A DNA stretch of 64,000 nt from JAKQEM01 sp964391185 (GTDB lineage Bacteria; Patescibacteriota; Gracilibacteria; Peribacterales; Peribacteraceae). Positions 27,501-35,211 of this stretch are shown here, one piece after another (within the stretch, counting starts at the first letter, position 1; each line of letters starts with the position of its first letter). Below the pieces are notes generated by a model. That model did no database searches and was not told where the DNA came from. It saw only the letters and a program-made list of their open reading frames with translations. Made by a program: the position numbers and the translations under genes. The stretch covers positions 23,297 to 87,296 of the forward strand of contig CAYMIX010000006.1 in assembly GCA_964391185.1 (NCBI GenBank), read 5' to 3'.

Positions 27501-27614
27501 GATACGCTTAGCACGTTCTACAGAGGGATCCGCTGAAAGGGATTCGCGCGGTGTTTCCCCCTGGTTTTCAGGAGAAGGAGGCCCCGGTCGTTTGTCTGGC
27601 TTTTCCACAGACAT
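24513..27614 (-). CDS. Large toxin-like protein with C-terminal papain-type domain
   Basis: 1033 residues, no signal peptide. Order: Pro/Ser-rich N-terminus; helical region (about 60-210); Gly/Ala-rich amphipathic segment (about 225-350, GVGIAAGFVPYGNEVYELSKQL, then AAEGAGRGAVSGAV) resembling pre-toxin or pore-like regions of polymorphic toxins; Pro-rich linkers around small beta modules (about 490-720); helical region; and a C-terminal domain with Cys892 (GQCGPAT), His930 (FGHGFAYV) and Asp949 (LVDPT), the order of a papain/transglutaminase-type catalytic triad. Such domains cleave or deamidate proteins in known toxins; here it is inference. TATAAT ends 8 bases before the ATG. It lies in the block that splits the spc operon. 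Confidence 0.6.
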   Translation of the reverse strand: MSVEKPDKRPGPPSPENQGETPRESLSADPSVERAKRIKGANNKVEGATARASATSPEKKEVARIYNLAFESTKEFLGNKAAGVTQRLKDAMKEQNDNSFDKTLNSMFLAGGLFGKTVRDAENAEIAQLMKTYDRCVYQIDMLMTIGENNPRQLERLKKFRMEIGLPELPPTAVANNEEQQRLAQKTRDAGYKIHDVDYAEINAALARSETSLNAWETALEAIDTGVGIAAGFVPYGNEVYELSKQLTYVSTGTKTPEQAAKDFSFNVIAGYTGGKVVGKLKIGKLAEKYGAIFAKKFSKEFAKKAIPVITKLTGQAAEGAGRGAVSGAVESTLHSVDKGKSADEILNDAIASAERGAKIGAIMGPVGAFLQKRLAMRNNIQTVEQSAPLTKEDILRIPDTPDGRTIRVAVAQELLELPSIDGRQSQALLDAHDVKMSGDSYSKIELAQKMRILEAGGFSRNQADTLLRMGVCGTAQRVGPLPPPPPRPSTNPVAPSAPRKIPPPPASQSNTVGQKSTNTPSTAPAATNILPKPPAPPSKWKTGERIAGQPILASGKTLPANLDYVVQGIKPNDPSIMILKITNGDNPGRLVEVGVADLNKVPKTKAPPPVPRKSADVQSNANLKEGDIVRIDTAATSQGGSTIPVGTYQMENIKDPKTGNILLTLKPLNPTDRGANYSFDPNTVKPRKLSEADAKDRASIGYRETPPPSLEKKGAATKPKNVPPPAPTQPSPVPVELPVTRQKIEADLQKHLKEATLTQSEVDALLDDLSSGSTPKQVKSFMDFFVTENARRKINRLTPREQIAVMQKEGPMPSQKIINKNRVDSAIKALKDRSVSATEQDVRDVIESVVSDCKQGILKQQQKYRTSYGLQKLEADEQILDLKAEICIGQCGPATEFVTRKLNGLGITNLTVVPHQAKKIFNMSENFGHGFAYVSFELNGQKVRYLVDPTQRQFFENINGQMNPVGAKLNSTNKAYADELLQNGFIRLTPDVEQWYVNGMRANETSPTKPYSSPDLSKPTISKEELEKDRKL

Positions 27615-27622
27615 ATCAGGAT

Positions 27623-27628
27623 ATTATA
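27623..27628 (-). promoter_or_regulatory. -10 hexamer (TATAAT) of a leaderless promoter
   Basis: Perfect TATAAT on the minus strand, 8 bases before the ATG at 27614. Confidence 0.6.
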
Positions 27629-27803
27629 CCAGAAATATGGTTTCTTTGCGATTAGGCAGTGGAGAATCAATAAAAAGTGCTTGCTGCCAAATCACACTAA
27701 AACCGTGTCCAGGCTGATTTATCAGATTATCTATATTTAAAAACTATATATACTAATTCGGCAATATCACCCAGCCAAAAATGCACTACCCATACACCAG
27801 CTT

Positions 27804-28685
27804 TCAGTTTTTTTGAAAGAACTCCAACAGCGTTCTGCACTGCACGAGTAATCGTTGCGTCTCTATATCGCCCAATTTTTTACGCAGAGTATGTAATTTA
27901 TTGACGAATGCATGAACCAATGTTTCATAGGACTGCAGAGTCTTTTTTTCATTTTGAGCAGCGGACTCAGTAAATTCTTCAAAATAATTATTCAGCAGTT
28001 TCATGTATGCCCTTGGATCATCATTGATATTCGCATCATAGAATGCAAAAGCTTCGGTGATCATGTTGTCGTAACCTGTACGACCATGTACATACGGATC
28101 GATACTGTGATGAATCTCATGCTGAATATCAGGACCAGTTTCTCTGCTCGCAAATATCAATCCGGTTGTAATAATAGGATTACTTCCATCGTCATGATCA
28201 ACGATAAATTTCGTATGCACTGCAGATGAATTACATGGAGCGCCTGTTATCTTCTCAATGAAGCGAAAATATTGCGGCCTGTCAGCAAATACCATAATCG
28301 GTCGTTTGATCGGTCTGCCTGCTACGGCAGATGCTTCAGATGATGAAACTATTTTTAAATGAAGTGTTGAGACGTCACTCATAGTTAGCAGTCTGTTACC
28401 TTCCAAACGCAAGCCACTGTTTAGATTTTCTACAAACCACCGACGAAATGCCTCATGAGACGTTGAAAGATTGTAGAGCTGTGGAAACCATTCAGTGATT
28501 TCTGCAAATGCCGCTTCACGTTTTTCATCCATCCATTCTTGTCGTTTATTTTCAGATGAGTGTGTGTTGCCGAGTACGTGGGCGATTGCATCGCGCGCAG
28601 CTGATGCGTTTACAGGCATTGTTTCAGATTTCCCAGAGGGGGAATCGGGAGATTGGCCCGGTGTTGGAATGTGTTCGGATGGCAT
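27804..28685 (-). CDS. HExxH metallopeptidase-like protein
   Basis: 293 residues. HEIHH at 189-193 is an HExxH zinc site, and a glutamate at 211 (ITEAFAFYDA) is at the spacing of the third ligand in gluzincin peptidases. No signal peptide; the Pro/Ser-rich N-terminus resembles that of the 1033-residue neighbour. It starts 7 bases after the stop of the CAP protein gene, so it is probably co-transcribed. The substrate is unknown. Confidence 0.6.
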   Translation of the reverse strand: MPSEHIPTPGQSPDSPSGKSETMPVNASAARDAIAHVLGNTHSSENKRQEWMDEKREAAFAEITEWFPQLYNLSTSHEAFRRWFVENLNSGLRLEGNRLLTMSDVSTLHLKIVSSSEASAVAGRPIKRPIMVFADRPQYFRFIEKITGAPCNSSAVHTKFIVDHDDGSNPIITTGLIFASRETGPDIQHEIHHSIDPYVHGRTGYDNMITEAFAFYDANINDDPRAYMKLLNNYFEEFTESAAQNEKKTLQSYETLVHAFVNKLHTLRKKLGDIETQRLLVQCRTLLEFFQKN

Positions 28686-28692
28686 CGTTTTA

Positions 28693-29796
28693 TTAGTCAG
28701 GCAATATCAAACCTCCAAAGTGCTCTACCCACACACCCGCTTTCACGCCGATGCCTGTTGCGGTGTAGCTTGGGTCGAGCAATGTTTTTCTGTGTCCTGG
28801 TGATTTCAACCATGCTTCCACAGCTTCTTGCGGAGTTTTTTGTCCGCGTGCGAGGTTCTCGCCAAGTGCATATCCTTTTACGCAATTGCACTCGATGGAG
28901 AATGAGCGATCATAAAAATATGTTCCTTCGATGCGGTTTTTGAGCGTCTGTCCGTCGGGCGCAACGTGTCCGAAGAATCCTTGGTCCGCCATGCGGTCAG
29001 CATATATTTGTGCGGACTGTTCGAGCTCGGTGTTGTACGTGAGTGCTGGCACACCAGCCTTGATGCGTTCTTGATTGATCATATGTAAAATTTGCGTGCG
29101 AAGCTCTGGCAGTGATGTCGGCAGTGCAATTGTTCGCTTGAATGGTGCGACTGCAACTGTCGGAGAATCCATCAACGTAACTTTTAATCGGCGAGTGGAA
29201 ATAACGGTGTAGAGATTCAAATTTTTCTGCATCTGTTCATGCGCGATATGTTGTTCGAGCTTCAGCTTCTGCACGTTTTCTTGTGTGAGTCGCTGGATAG
29301 TATTGATCGCAAGGAGTCCTTCTTCTTTGGTGACGATTTTATCTGGCTGTAACAATGTGTGTCCGTGTGTTCCAAGAAGATGAAACCCTTCCGCGATGCC
29401 AGCATATTTCGAGTACCACGCGTTGTTCGGTACATCGGTGAAGTGATGAGGAAGATTCGTGACGATGTTGAAATTCCGCGCGAGCATTTCCAGGAGTTCC
29501 GCACGCGTCATCGGCGCATCAGGAAATAGTTTATTTGTTTTTTCATCAGCATCGATGATGTCCTGTTGCTCGGCGTACAGCATGAATGCTTCATGCCAAC
29601 TTCCTTTTGAAATATCCGGAAATTGTCCCTTGTTACGAATGACAGGAATATCGGGTGTCGTTGCGAAGACCATCGACATCACAGCCTCTGCGCGGGTCAT
29701 GTTCGGCGTTGCTTGAGCGACGGGGACGGCAGGATCATCTATTTGTAAGAAAATAGACGTCAGAATCGTGCCTAACAGGGCAGATGCGATATTCAT
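28693..29796 (-). CDS. SLH-domain plus CAP-domain secreted protein
   Basis: 367 residues. A short N-terminal hydrophobic segment is followed by two S-layer-homology-like repeats (around 30-160; TRAEAVMSMV, FPDI, FTDVP) and a C-terminal CAP/SCP domain (about 230-365) with INQERIKAGVPALTYN, GHVAPDG and the GENLARG and HRKTLLDP motifs. SLH repeats usually bind cell-wall polymers, so it is probably anchored at the surface. A TATAAT lies about 25 bases upstream on the minus strand. Confidence 0.8.
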   Translation of the reverse strand: MNIASALLGTILTSIFLQIDDPAVPVAQATPNMTRAEAVMSMVFATTPDIPVIRNKGQFPDISKGSWHEAFMLYAEQQDIIDADEKTNKLFPDAPMTRAELLEMLARNFNIVTNLPHHFTDVPNNAWYSKYAGIAEGFHLLGTHGHTLLQPDKIVTKEEGLLAINTIQRLTQENVQKLKLEQHIAHEQMQKNLNLYTVISTRRLKVTLMDSPTVAVAPFKRTIALPTSLPELRTQILHMINQERIKAGVPALTYNTELEQSAQIYADRMADQGFFGHVAPDGQTLKNRIEGTYFYDRSFSIECNCVKGYALGENLARGQKTPQEAVEAWLKSPGHRKTLLDPSYTATGIGVKAGVWVEHFGGLILPD

Positions 29797-29878
29797 GTGT
29801 GTATTATTTTTCTATGTATATTATAACATAATTATTTAAAACAAACAATAGGGGCGTTTTGGCGTGGTTTTGGTCATT

Positions 29879-29910
29879 TCGTAGGGGCGTTGCATGCAAC
29901 GCCCCTACGA
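29879..29910. repeat. Perfect 32-bp palindrome (GTAGGGGCG family)
   Basis: Half-site TCGTAGGGGCGTTGCA and its exact complement, between the two CAP genes. It is the sister of 16911-16942. A fragment TAGGGGCG also lies at about 29852. Confidence 0.85.
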
Positions 29911-29922
29911 CGCGAATATCAA

Positions 29923-30648
29923 TTAACGAACCGCCCCAAAATGTTGCACCCAAAATTCACCTGATTTCCCGATGCCCATTTCCAGGTAGGTGGTGCTCAA
30001 TATAGCCTCTTTGTGTGCTAATGAGCCCATCCAATCTTCCATCACTTCTTCCGGGCTATCCTGCCCCTTGGCGATGTTTTCACTATATGCATACCGCTTT
30101 CCGTCAGCCTGGTAGTAGCCAGATGCGTGCATGCGTTCTTTGAGAGTGCTTCCACATTCGTTGTGCGAGAAACAGTCCTGTTTTTCCATTTCTTGCGCGT
30201 ATAATGCAGCGGAATTTTCTAGAATTCTATTGTACATATACGGTGATAGGCCTACTTTTGCGCGTTCAGCGTTCACTAAATCAAATACACGTGCATATAT
30301 TTCCGTAGGAGTGAGTATTACACCGGTGGCAGCGGAAGGCGAAGACAACAAAGAGGCTTGAGTGTGTAGGCGCGTGCGCGCAGGTGCTGCGGGATGGACA
30401 AGACTCGCTCGTGCTCGACGAGCGGCTGTTCTACGAGCAATAGTTGCATTGGTGCGTTTGGCGAGCGCTGCTTTACGGGCAGCCAATCGAGCTGCACTTT
30501 GTGTGCGAAGTTTCAGTGAATGTTGGATGCCAGCGTCATTCGTGGAATTCGTATAGAACGAAGCGGCGGATGCTTTTTGAGTCATTCCTACAACGAGGAG
30601 CGCTATCGCCAGTAAAGGAAGTAGGAGAGAGTGTCGTCGTGTCATCAT
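29923..30648 (-). CDS. Secreted CAP-domain protein
   Basis: 241 residues. A signal peptide (LLLPLLAIALLVVGMTQKASA, cleavage near 30) precedes an Ala/Arg-rich linker and a CAP domain (about 105-241: LVNAERAKVGLSPYMYN, GSTLKERMHASGYY, SENIAKGQ). It shares the CAP domain of the neighbouring SLH-CAP protein. A TATTCA hexamer ends 8 bases before the ATG. Function of CAP proteins in these bacteria is unknown; a surface or wall role is likely. Confidence 0.8.
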   Translation of the reverse strand: MMTRRHSLLLPLLAIALLVVGMTQKASAASFYTNSTNDAGIQHSLKLRTQSAARLAARKAALAKRTNATIARRTAARRARASLVHPAAPARTRLHTQASLLSSPSAATGVILTPTEIYARVFDLVNAERAKVGLSPYMYNRILENSAALYAQEMEKQDCFSHNECGSTLKERMHASGYYQADGKRYAYSENIAKGQDSPEEVMEDWMGSLAHKEAILSTTYLEMGIGKSGEFWVQHFGAVR

Positions 30649-30772
30649 AGTGTCCTTGAATACGAGGAATAGAGATCCAAGTCAATGGTAGCATCGCAGC
30701 TTTTTAGTATTAAATGCTCTTGAGGATGGGCCAAAGGACCACTACTATATGCCCCTCTCCCACCTTTTTCTC

Positions 30773-31213
30773 ATGTTGCACAATCTCCGTCCTGCATCGG
30801 GTTCCTCCAAGCGCCGCAAGCGTATTGCTCGCGGTAATAGCGGTAAGGGCGGCACAACAGCCGGCCGTGGTACCAAGGGTCAGCACTCCCGTACCGGTAA
30901 GGGCCGCAAGCTCGGATTCGAAGGTGGTCAGGTCCCACTCCTTATGCGTCAGCCAAAGCTCGGCGGATTTACACGTCCTCGCGCTCTTGTGTATTCGGCA
31001 CTCAATCTTTCGCTCATCGAAAAAACTCTTCCGGCCGGTTCCTATACGATTGCTGACCTCGTCAACAAGCGTTTGGTTCACCAAGGAAAGAAGATCAAGA
31101 TCCTTGCGACAGGCGGTATCACGAAGAAATATGATCTCGAAGCACACGCAGCGTCCAAGTCCGCAAAAGAAGCAGTGAAGAAAGCAGGTGGATCGATTAT
31201 GATCGTGAAGTAA
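30773..31213 (+). CDS. rplO: 50S ribosomal protein L15
   Basis: 146 residues from ATG at 30773 (MLHNLRPASGSSKRRKRIARG). GTKGQHSRTGKGRKLGFEGGQVPLLMRQPKLGGF is diagnostic. It resumes the spc operon after the insertion. An in-frame ATG at 30749 adds eight residues without conservation. Confidence 0.97.
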   Translation: MLHNLRPASGSSKRRKRIARGNSGKGGTTAGRGTKGQHSRTGKGRKLGFEGGQVPLLMRQPKLGGFTRPRALVYSALNLSLIEKTLPAGSYTIADLVNKRLVHQGKKIKILATGGITKKYDLEAHAASKSAKEAVKKAGGSIMIVK

Positions 31214-31232
31214 TTCCCAACCCTCCCCCCGA

Positions 31233-32510
31233 ATGTTTTCCTCTTTCCATAAAATTTGGCACACGGAACATCTCCGCCGCCGGATTTTAGTAACACTCGG
31301 TCTCCTCGTTGTGTATCGTATGGTTGCGCACCTTCCGGTGCCAGGAACGGATCCATTCGCCCTCGAACAATTTTTGACGAATCGCTCAAGTGGAGGGCTT
31401 ATTGGGGTTTTTGCCGCGCTCACGGGTGGAGCCGTTGATAACTTCTCCGTCGTGATGCTCGGTCTTTCTCCGTACATCAATGCTTCGATTATTGTGCAGT
31501 TGTGTACGGTCATCTTTCCGAAGCTTGAAGCTCTGAGTAAAGAAGGACAGCAGGGTCAGCAGCAGCTCAACAAGTACACGCGTTGGCTCGGTTTCCCGCT
31601 TGCATTCGTACAGAGCTACGGATTCCTTATCTTGCTTAGTCGCAGCAATTTAAACCTTATCGATGTGACGTTCCCAAACGTTCTTCTGCCGATGCTGTTC
31701 GTTACGGCCGGCTCCATCTTTATTATGTGGCTTGGAGAAATGATTACAGAGAAGGGGATTGGTAATGGTATCTCTATGATCATCTTCGCCGGTATCGTCG
31801 CGAATATCCCAACGCAGATCAGCGCGATGTACTTGGCTGGCGGTTCTGAACGCGGAGCGTTCGTGCTCTTTGCTGTCATCTCGCTCGCAATGCTCATCGC
31901 AGTCATCCTCTTCACTGACGCGCATCGTCTCATCCCCATTACATATGCCAACCAAGGTGCTGGCCGTGGTGTTCAGGGCGGCATTCCGATTCGCTTGAAC
32001 CAAGCTGGAATGATCCCCATCATCTTTGCTGTTTCACTTATTACACTTCCTGCCATCATCGCTCAATTCCTCCAGACTGCGCCAAATTTCCAGGGTGTTG
32101 TGAGTGCGATTAATACGTACTTCAATGCGACAAACCCAAGTTGGACATACATCGTCGTGTACTTCTTGCTCGTCATTGCCTTCACATTCTTCTACGTGTC
32201 CGTCACGTTCAAGCCTGTTGAACTCGCTGAAAGCATCCAGAAGCGCGGCGGTTTCGTCCCAGGTATGCGTCCAGGTAAGCAGACATCGGACATGCTCACG
32301 AAGATCAGCAACCGCTTGAACCTCTGGGGTGGTATCTTCCTCGGTCTTGTTGCCATTATCCCATTGCTCTTCACGAAGTTCTCGACGCTCGGTAGTTCCA
32401 ATCTCCTTATCTCTGGATCTGGAATCATTATTATTGTTGGTGTGGTGATGGAATTGATCCGTCAGGTGAATGCGCAAATGCTGGCTCACGATTATGATAA
32501 ACTGATTTAA
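31233..32510 (+). CDS. secY: Protein translocase subunit SecY
   Basis: 425 residues with ten membrane helices. It forms the SecYEG channel for export and membrane insertion. LPVPGTDPFAL, GLSPYINASIIVQL, EKGIGNGISMIIF and the C-terminal basic loop KRGGFVPGMRPGKQT are SecY motifs. It directly follows rplO (19 bases), as in classical spc operons. Confidence 0.97.
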   Translation: MFSSFHKIWHTEHLRRRILVTLGLLVVYRMVAHLPVPGTDPFALEQFLTNRSSGGLIGVFAALTGGAVDNFSVVMLGLSPYINASIIVQLCTVIFPKLEALSKEGQQGQQQLNKYTRWLGFPLAFVQSYGFLILLSRSNLNLIDVTFPNVLLPMLFVTAGSIFIMWLGEMITEKGIGNGISMIIFAGIVANIPTQISAMYLAGGSERGAFVLFAVISLAMLIAVILFTDAHRLIPITYANQGAGRGVQGGIPIRLNQAGMIPIIFAVSLITLPAIIAQFLQTAPNFQGVVSAINTYFNATNPSWTYIVVYFLLVIAFTFFYVSVTFKPVELAESIQKRGGFVPGMRPGKQTSDMLTKISNRLNLWGGIFLGLVAIIPLLFTKFSTLGSSNLLISGSGIIIIVGVVMELIRQVNAQMLAHDYDKLI

Positions 32511-32525
32511 TTCGTAGCCAATGTA

Positions 32526-32927
32526 TTACCGATGAGTAACGGGTGTAGGGGGAGTACGGGGTGTGTTGGGGGTAGATGCCTTTGAAAGATGGTAAATGAA
32601 CATCGATGTTTTATTAACGTGTTCAGTTAAAGCTTCGTATTGATAGTTTGTGATGTAACCGAGGTCATGCGAAAGTTCTAAGAAATCATCGACTTCAGCT
32701 GCTGATGCATATGCACGATCGTAATACAGTTTGCGGTGTGCCGATGTAGGCATACGAGAACCTTCAGCCAATTGAGCAGCTATCGAATTTGCCGCACGTT
32801 TCATTTGATCAACGACGCTGAATAGCTCTTCGCGAGGGAATGATTTCGTAATGCGATAGATTTCCCGGCGTAATTGATGTGCCTTTTGCCATGCTATAAG
32901 TTGCCGAAAGCCTTTCTGATATTTCAT
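32526..32927 (-). CDS. Four-helix bundle protein (TIGR02436/S23-like)
   Basis: 133 residues. KGFRQLIAWQKAHQLRREIYRITKSFPREE, ADQMKRAANSIAAQLAEGS and the YDRAYASAAEVDDFLE segment match the four-helix bundle family, often found in 23S rRNA intervening sequences and next to diversity-generating retroelements. The Thr/Pro-rich tail is translated from a repeat of the type that recurs inverted at 32990-33030 on the other side, so the gene may be a small mobile cassette between secY and adk. Confidence 0.85.
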   Translation of the reverse strand: MKYQKGFRQLIAWQKAHQLRREIYRITKSFPREELFSVVDQMKRAANSIAAQLAEGSRMPTSAHRKLYYDRAYASAAEVDDFLELSHDLGYITNYQYEALTEHVNKTSMFIYHLSKASTPNTPRTPPTPVTHR

Positions 32928-32971
32928 TCAAGTAACGTTACCTGGATTTCAAGGGATTATCGACTTTAGCT

Positions 32972-32987
32972 CTTTAGTGCACTAAAG
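32972..32987. repeat. 16-bp perfect palindrome upstream of adk
   Basis: CTTTAGTGCACTAAAG. It lies between the four-helix bundle gene and the inverted GGAGTACGGGG repeat. Possibly an operator or part of a dispersed repeat; no evidence decides. Confidence 0.5.
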
Positions 32988-33064
32988 CAGGGCACACCCC
33001 TTACTCCCCGTACTCCAAATACTCCCTTTACCCATATCCGGCCGTGCGGTAGCCTACCGCGGCT

Positions 33065-33628
33065 ATGGATTTAGTACTGTTCGGTATCCAAGGATCGGGT
33101 AAAGGAACTCAAGCCAAGCGTTTGGCAGCCGATCATGGCTATCAAATTTTCGAGGCGGGTGCGGAGCTGCGCAAAATCGCCGCATCGGGAACAGAGCTCG
33201 GCAAAACAGTGTCGTCGTACATTGATCACGGACACCTCGCTCCGTTTGAAATCGTGATGGAAGTTGTTCGCGATGCGATCGCACATGTTCCCATGAATCA
33301 AAAACTTCTTTTCGATGGAATTCCACGCGACATCGATCAGATGAATGAATTCAATAAAATTATGAACGATCTCGGCCGCTCATTTACCTGTGTGCAGCTC
33401 ACAGTGGACGAAGAGCAAGCGCTCAAGCGCATCCAAGGACGCGCACTCGAACAAGGACGCGCAGACGACGCGAACGAAGAATTCATTCGCCGCCGCATGG
33501 GCATCTTCAAAGAGAAAACCAAACCAGTGATCGATGCATATCGTACCCAGGGAACAGTGGTCGATATCGATGGTGATGGTTCGATGGAAGAAGTGTACGC
33601 ACGCATCGAACGGGCGATTGCCGCGTGA
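33065..33628 (+). CDS. adk: Adenylate kinase, short (no lid) form
   Basis: 187 residues. P-loop GIQGSGKGTQ (7-16), FDGIPRD in place of the more usual DGFPR, and the RGALEQGRADD-like nucleotide-binding region. It balances AMP, ADP and ATP. The zinc or extended lid is absent, as in short bacterial forms. A GCGGTAG / CTACCGC hairpin lies just upstream. Its place after secY is the classical spc order. Confidence 0.9.
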   Translation: MDLVLFGIQGSGKGTQAKRLAADHGYQIFEAGAELRKIAASGTELGKTVSSYIDHGHLAPFEIVMEVVRDAIAHVPMNQKLLFDGIPRDIDQMNEFNKIMNDLGRSFTCVQLTVDEEQALKRIQGRALEQGRADDANEEFIRRRMGIFKEKTKPVIDAYRTQGTVVDIDGDGSMEEVYARIERAIAA

Positions 33629-33717
33629 CAATCGATACGATAGTGTTTGATGCAGACCAATTCTCGTAGGGCCAGATAGTTTCTTCGGTTACTCTTTCCC
33701 GCTACACTTGGCCATAC

Positions 33718-34461
33718 ATGTCGTTTCTTGTGTTCAATAAGAGGGAAATTGAGAGTTTTCGCACTGCCGGGAAAATTTTGCGTGATTGTTTGCAGATGCT
33801 CCGTGGACAGGTGAAAGCGGGGATGACGACAGGCGAACTAGATCTCATTGCTGAACGCTTTATCCGTGAGCACGGGGGGGAGCCTGCGTTCAAGGGATAC
33901 CATGGCTTTCCCGCAACGCTGTGTGTATCCATCAACGAAGAATGCGTCCATGGCATGCCTGGTAAACGGGCGCTCAAAAATGGCGATATCGTCTCGCTTG
34001 ATTGTGGTGTGCGTTTGAACGATCTCAATACTGATGCGTGCATCACTGTTCCAGTCGGAAAGATTTCTTCCGAGGCGCAACATCTTCTCGACGTGACGAA
34101 GGCCGCGCTTGATGGTGCAGTTGATGTTATCAAACCAGGTGCGCGGATAGGGGATATCTCTTCTGTCATCCAGAAAGTTGTTGAAAAAGGACAATGTACC
34201 GTCATTCGTCCGCTGACTGGGCATGGATTGGGTCGCAATCTCCATGAATTTCCTGATATCCCAAACCATGGTCGTGCGGGGACAGGACCAGTTCTTCCGG
34301 CATGGACGGTCATCGCAGTTGAGCCAATCGTTTCGCTCGGCAGCAATGATATCCGCGATGCAGGGGACGGCTGGACGCTTTTAACGGAGGATAGCTCGCT
34401 TTCTTGTCACTTTGAGCACACGATTCTTCTCACAGAGGATGGCTGTGAAGTGTTGGCGTAA
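33718..34461 (+). CDS. map: Methionine aminopeptidase, type I
   Basis: 247 residues. Metal ligands are visible: D and D in SLDCGVRLNDLNTDACI, H in TGHGLGRNLHEFP, E in IAVEPIV, E in CHFEHTILLTEDG. It removes initiator methionine from new proteins. A TACACT hexamer lies about 10 bases before the ATG. Order adk-map-infA is normal. Confidence 0.95.
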   Translation: MSFLVFNKREIESFRTAGKILRDCLQMLRGQVKAGMTTGELDLIAERFIREHGGEPAFKGYHGFPATLCVSINEECVHGMPGKRALKNGDIVSLDCGVRLNDLNTDACITVPVGKISSEAQHLLDVTKAALDGAVDVIKPGARIGDISSVIQKVVEKGQCTVIRPLTGHGLGRNLHEFPDIPNHGRAGTGPVLPAWTVIAVEPIVSLGSNDIRDAGDGWTLLTEDSSLSCHFEHTILLTEDGCEVLA

Positions 34462-34489
34462 GGTAAAAGCTTCGTCGGACATTCGTTCG

Positions 34490-34555
34490 CTCGTTACGCG
34501 TTCACACGTTTTCCAATGACGACAGAACGAGCCAACGTGCCAACGTGTAACGAAT
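34490..34555. repeat. Inverted CGTTGGCACGTT-type intergenic repeat
   Basis: Left arm around CGTTCGCTCGTTACGCGTTC, right arm GAACGAGCCAACGTGCCAACG. It lies between map and infA and is related to the spacers at 22891-22980 and 35592-35680. Confidence 0.55.
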
Positions 34556-34733
34556 TCTGCAAGAATAGGGTAATTCAATATAAATCTTTTCGGAGACATT
34601 GACCATAATTTGGATATATTGCAAGTGATTTTTAGAGTTCCTGTGGAAAATCCCGATAATAAGGTTGAACAAGCCCTTTTGGCTCTGTAGGATGCCACGG
34701 CTTTTGCCGGTTCATTTCCCTTTACTTGCGATT

Positions 34734-35039
34734 GTGTCGAAGGATGTCATTGAACTCATCGGGCTCGTGGAAGAAACATTTCCAAATGCCACGTTCCGAG
34801 TCAAAATATTGAGTCCGCAAGCCAAGGATCACGAACTACTTTGTCACCTCGCGGGTCGTATGCGCGTCAATCGTGTGCATATCCTCCCAGGAGATAAGGT
34901 TCGCGTCGAAATGACACCGTATGATTTGCAGAAGGGTCGTATTACGTATCGCTTCCGCTCAGATCAACGTTTTGACGCAGAAGGCAACCCAATCATGAAT
35001 AATCCTACTAATCCCGCTTCTACACCCCCATCCCGATGA
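34734..35039 (+). CDS. infA: Translation initiation factor IF-1
   Basis: About 101 residues from a GTG at 34734 (MSKDVIELIGLVEETFPNATFRV). ILPGDKVRVEMTPYDLQKGRITYRFR is the diagnostic C-terminal part. There is an insertion after FRVKIL of about five residues and a 25-residue polar tail. An ATG at 34692 would add a poorly conserved N-terminus of 14 residues; I prefer the GTG because it matches the usual IF-1 start. It overlaps rpmJ as ATGA. Confidence 0.8.
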   Translation: MSKDVIELIGLVEETFPNATFRVKILSPQAKDHELLCHLAGRMRVNRVHILPGDKVRVEMTPYDLQKGRITYRFRSDQRFDAEGNPIMNNPTNPASTPPSR

Positions 35040-35167
35040 AAGTACGTCCATCAGCCAAAGTTATCTGCGACGGCTGTCGCATTATCCTCCGTCGTGACGG
35101 AAAGGGCGTTCGCCGCGTGCGTGTTGTATGCGCTAAAAATCCGAAGCATAAGCAGCGCCAAGGCTAA
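35036..35167 (+). CDS. rpmJ: 50S ribosomal protein L36
   Basis: 43 residues (MKVRPSAKVICDGC...). CDGC, a later cysteine and NPKHKQRQG form the zinc-binding C+ form of L36. Located between infA and rpsM, its usual place. Overlaps the infA stop as ATGA. Confidence 0.95.
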   Translation: MKVRPSAKVICDGCRIILRRDGKGVRRVRVVCAKNPKHKQRQG

Positions 35168-35211
35168 TCAAGACTCAGCATTCCACATTCTACATTCTAC
35201 ATTCATACGTT

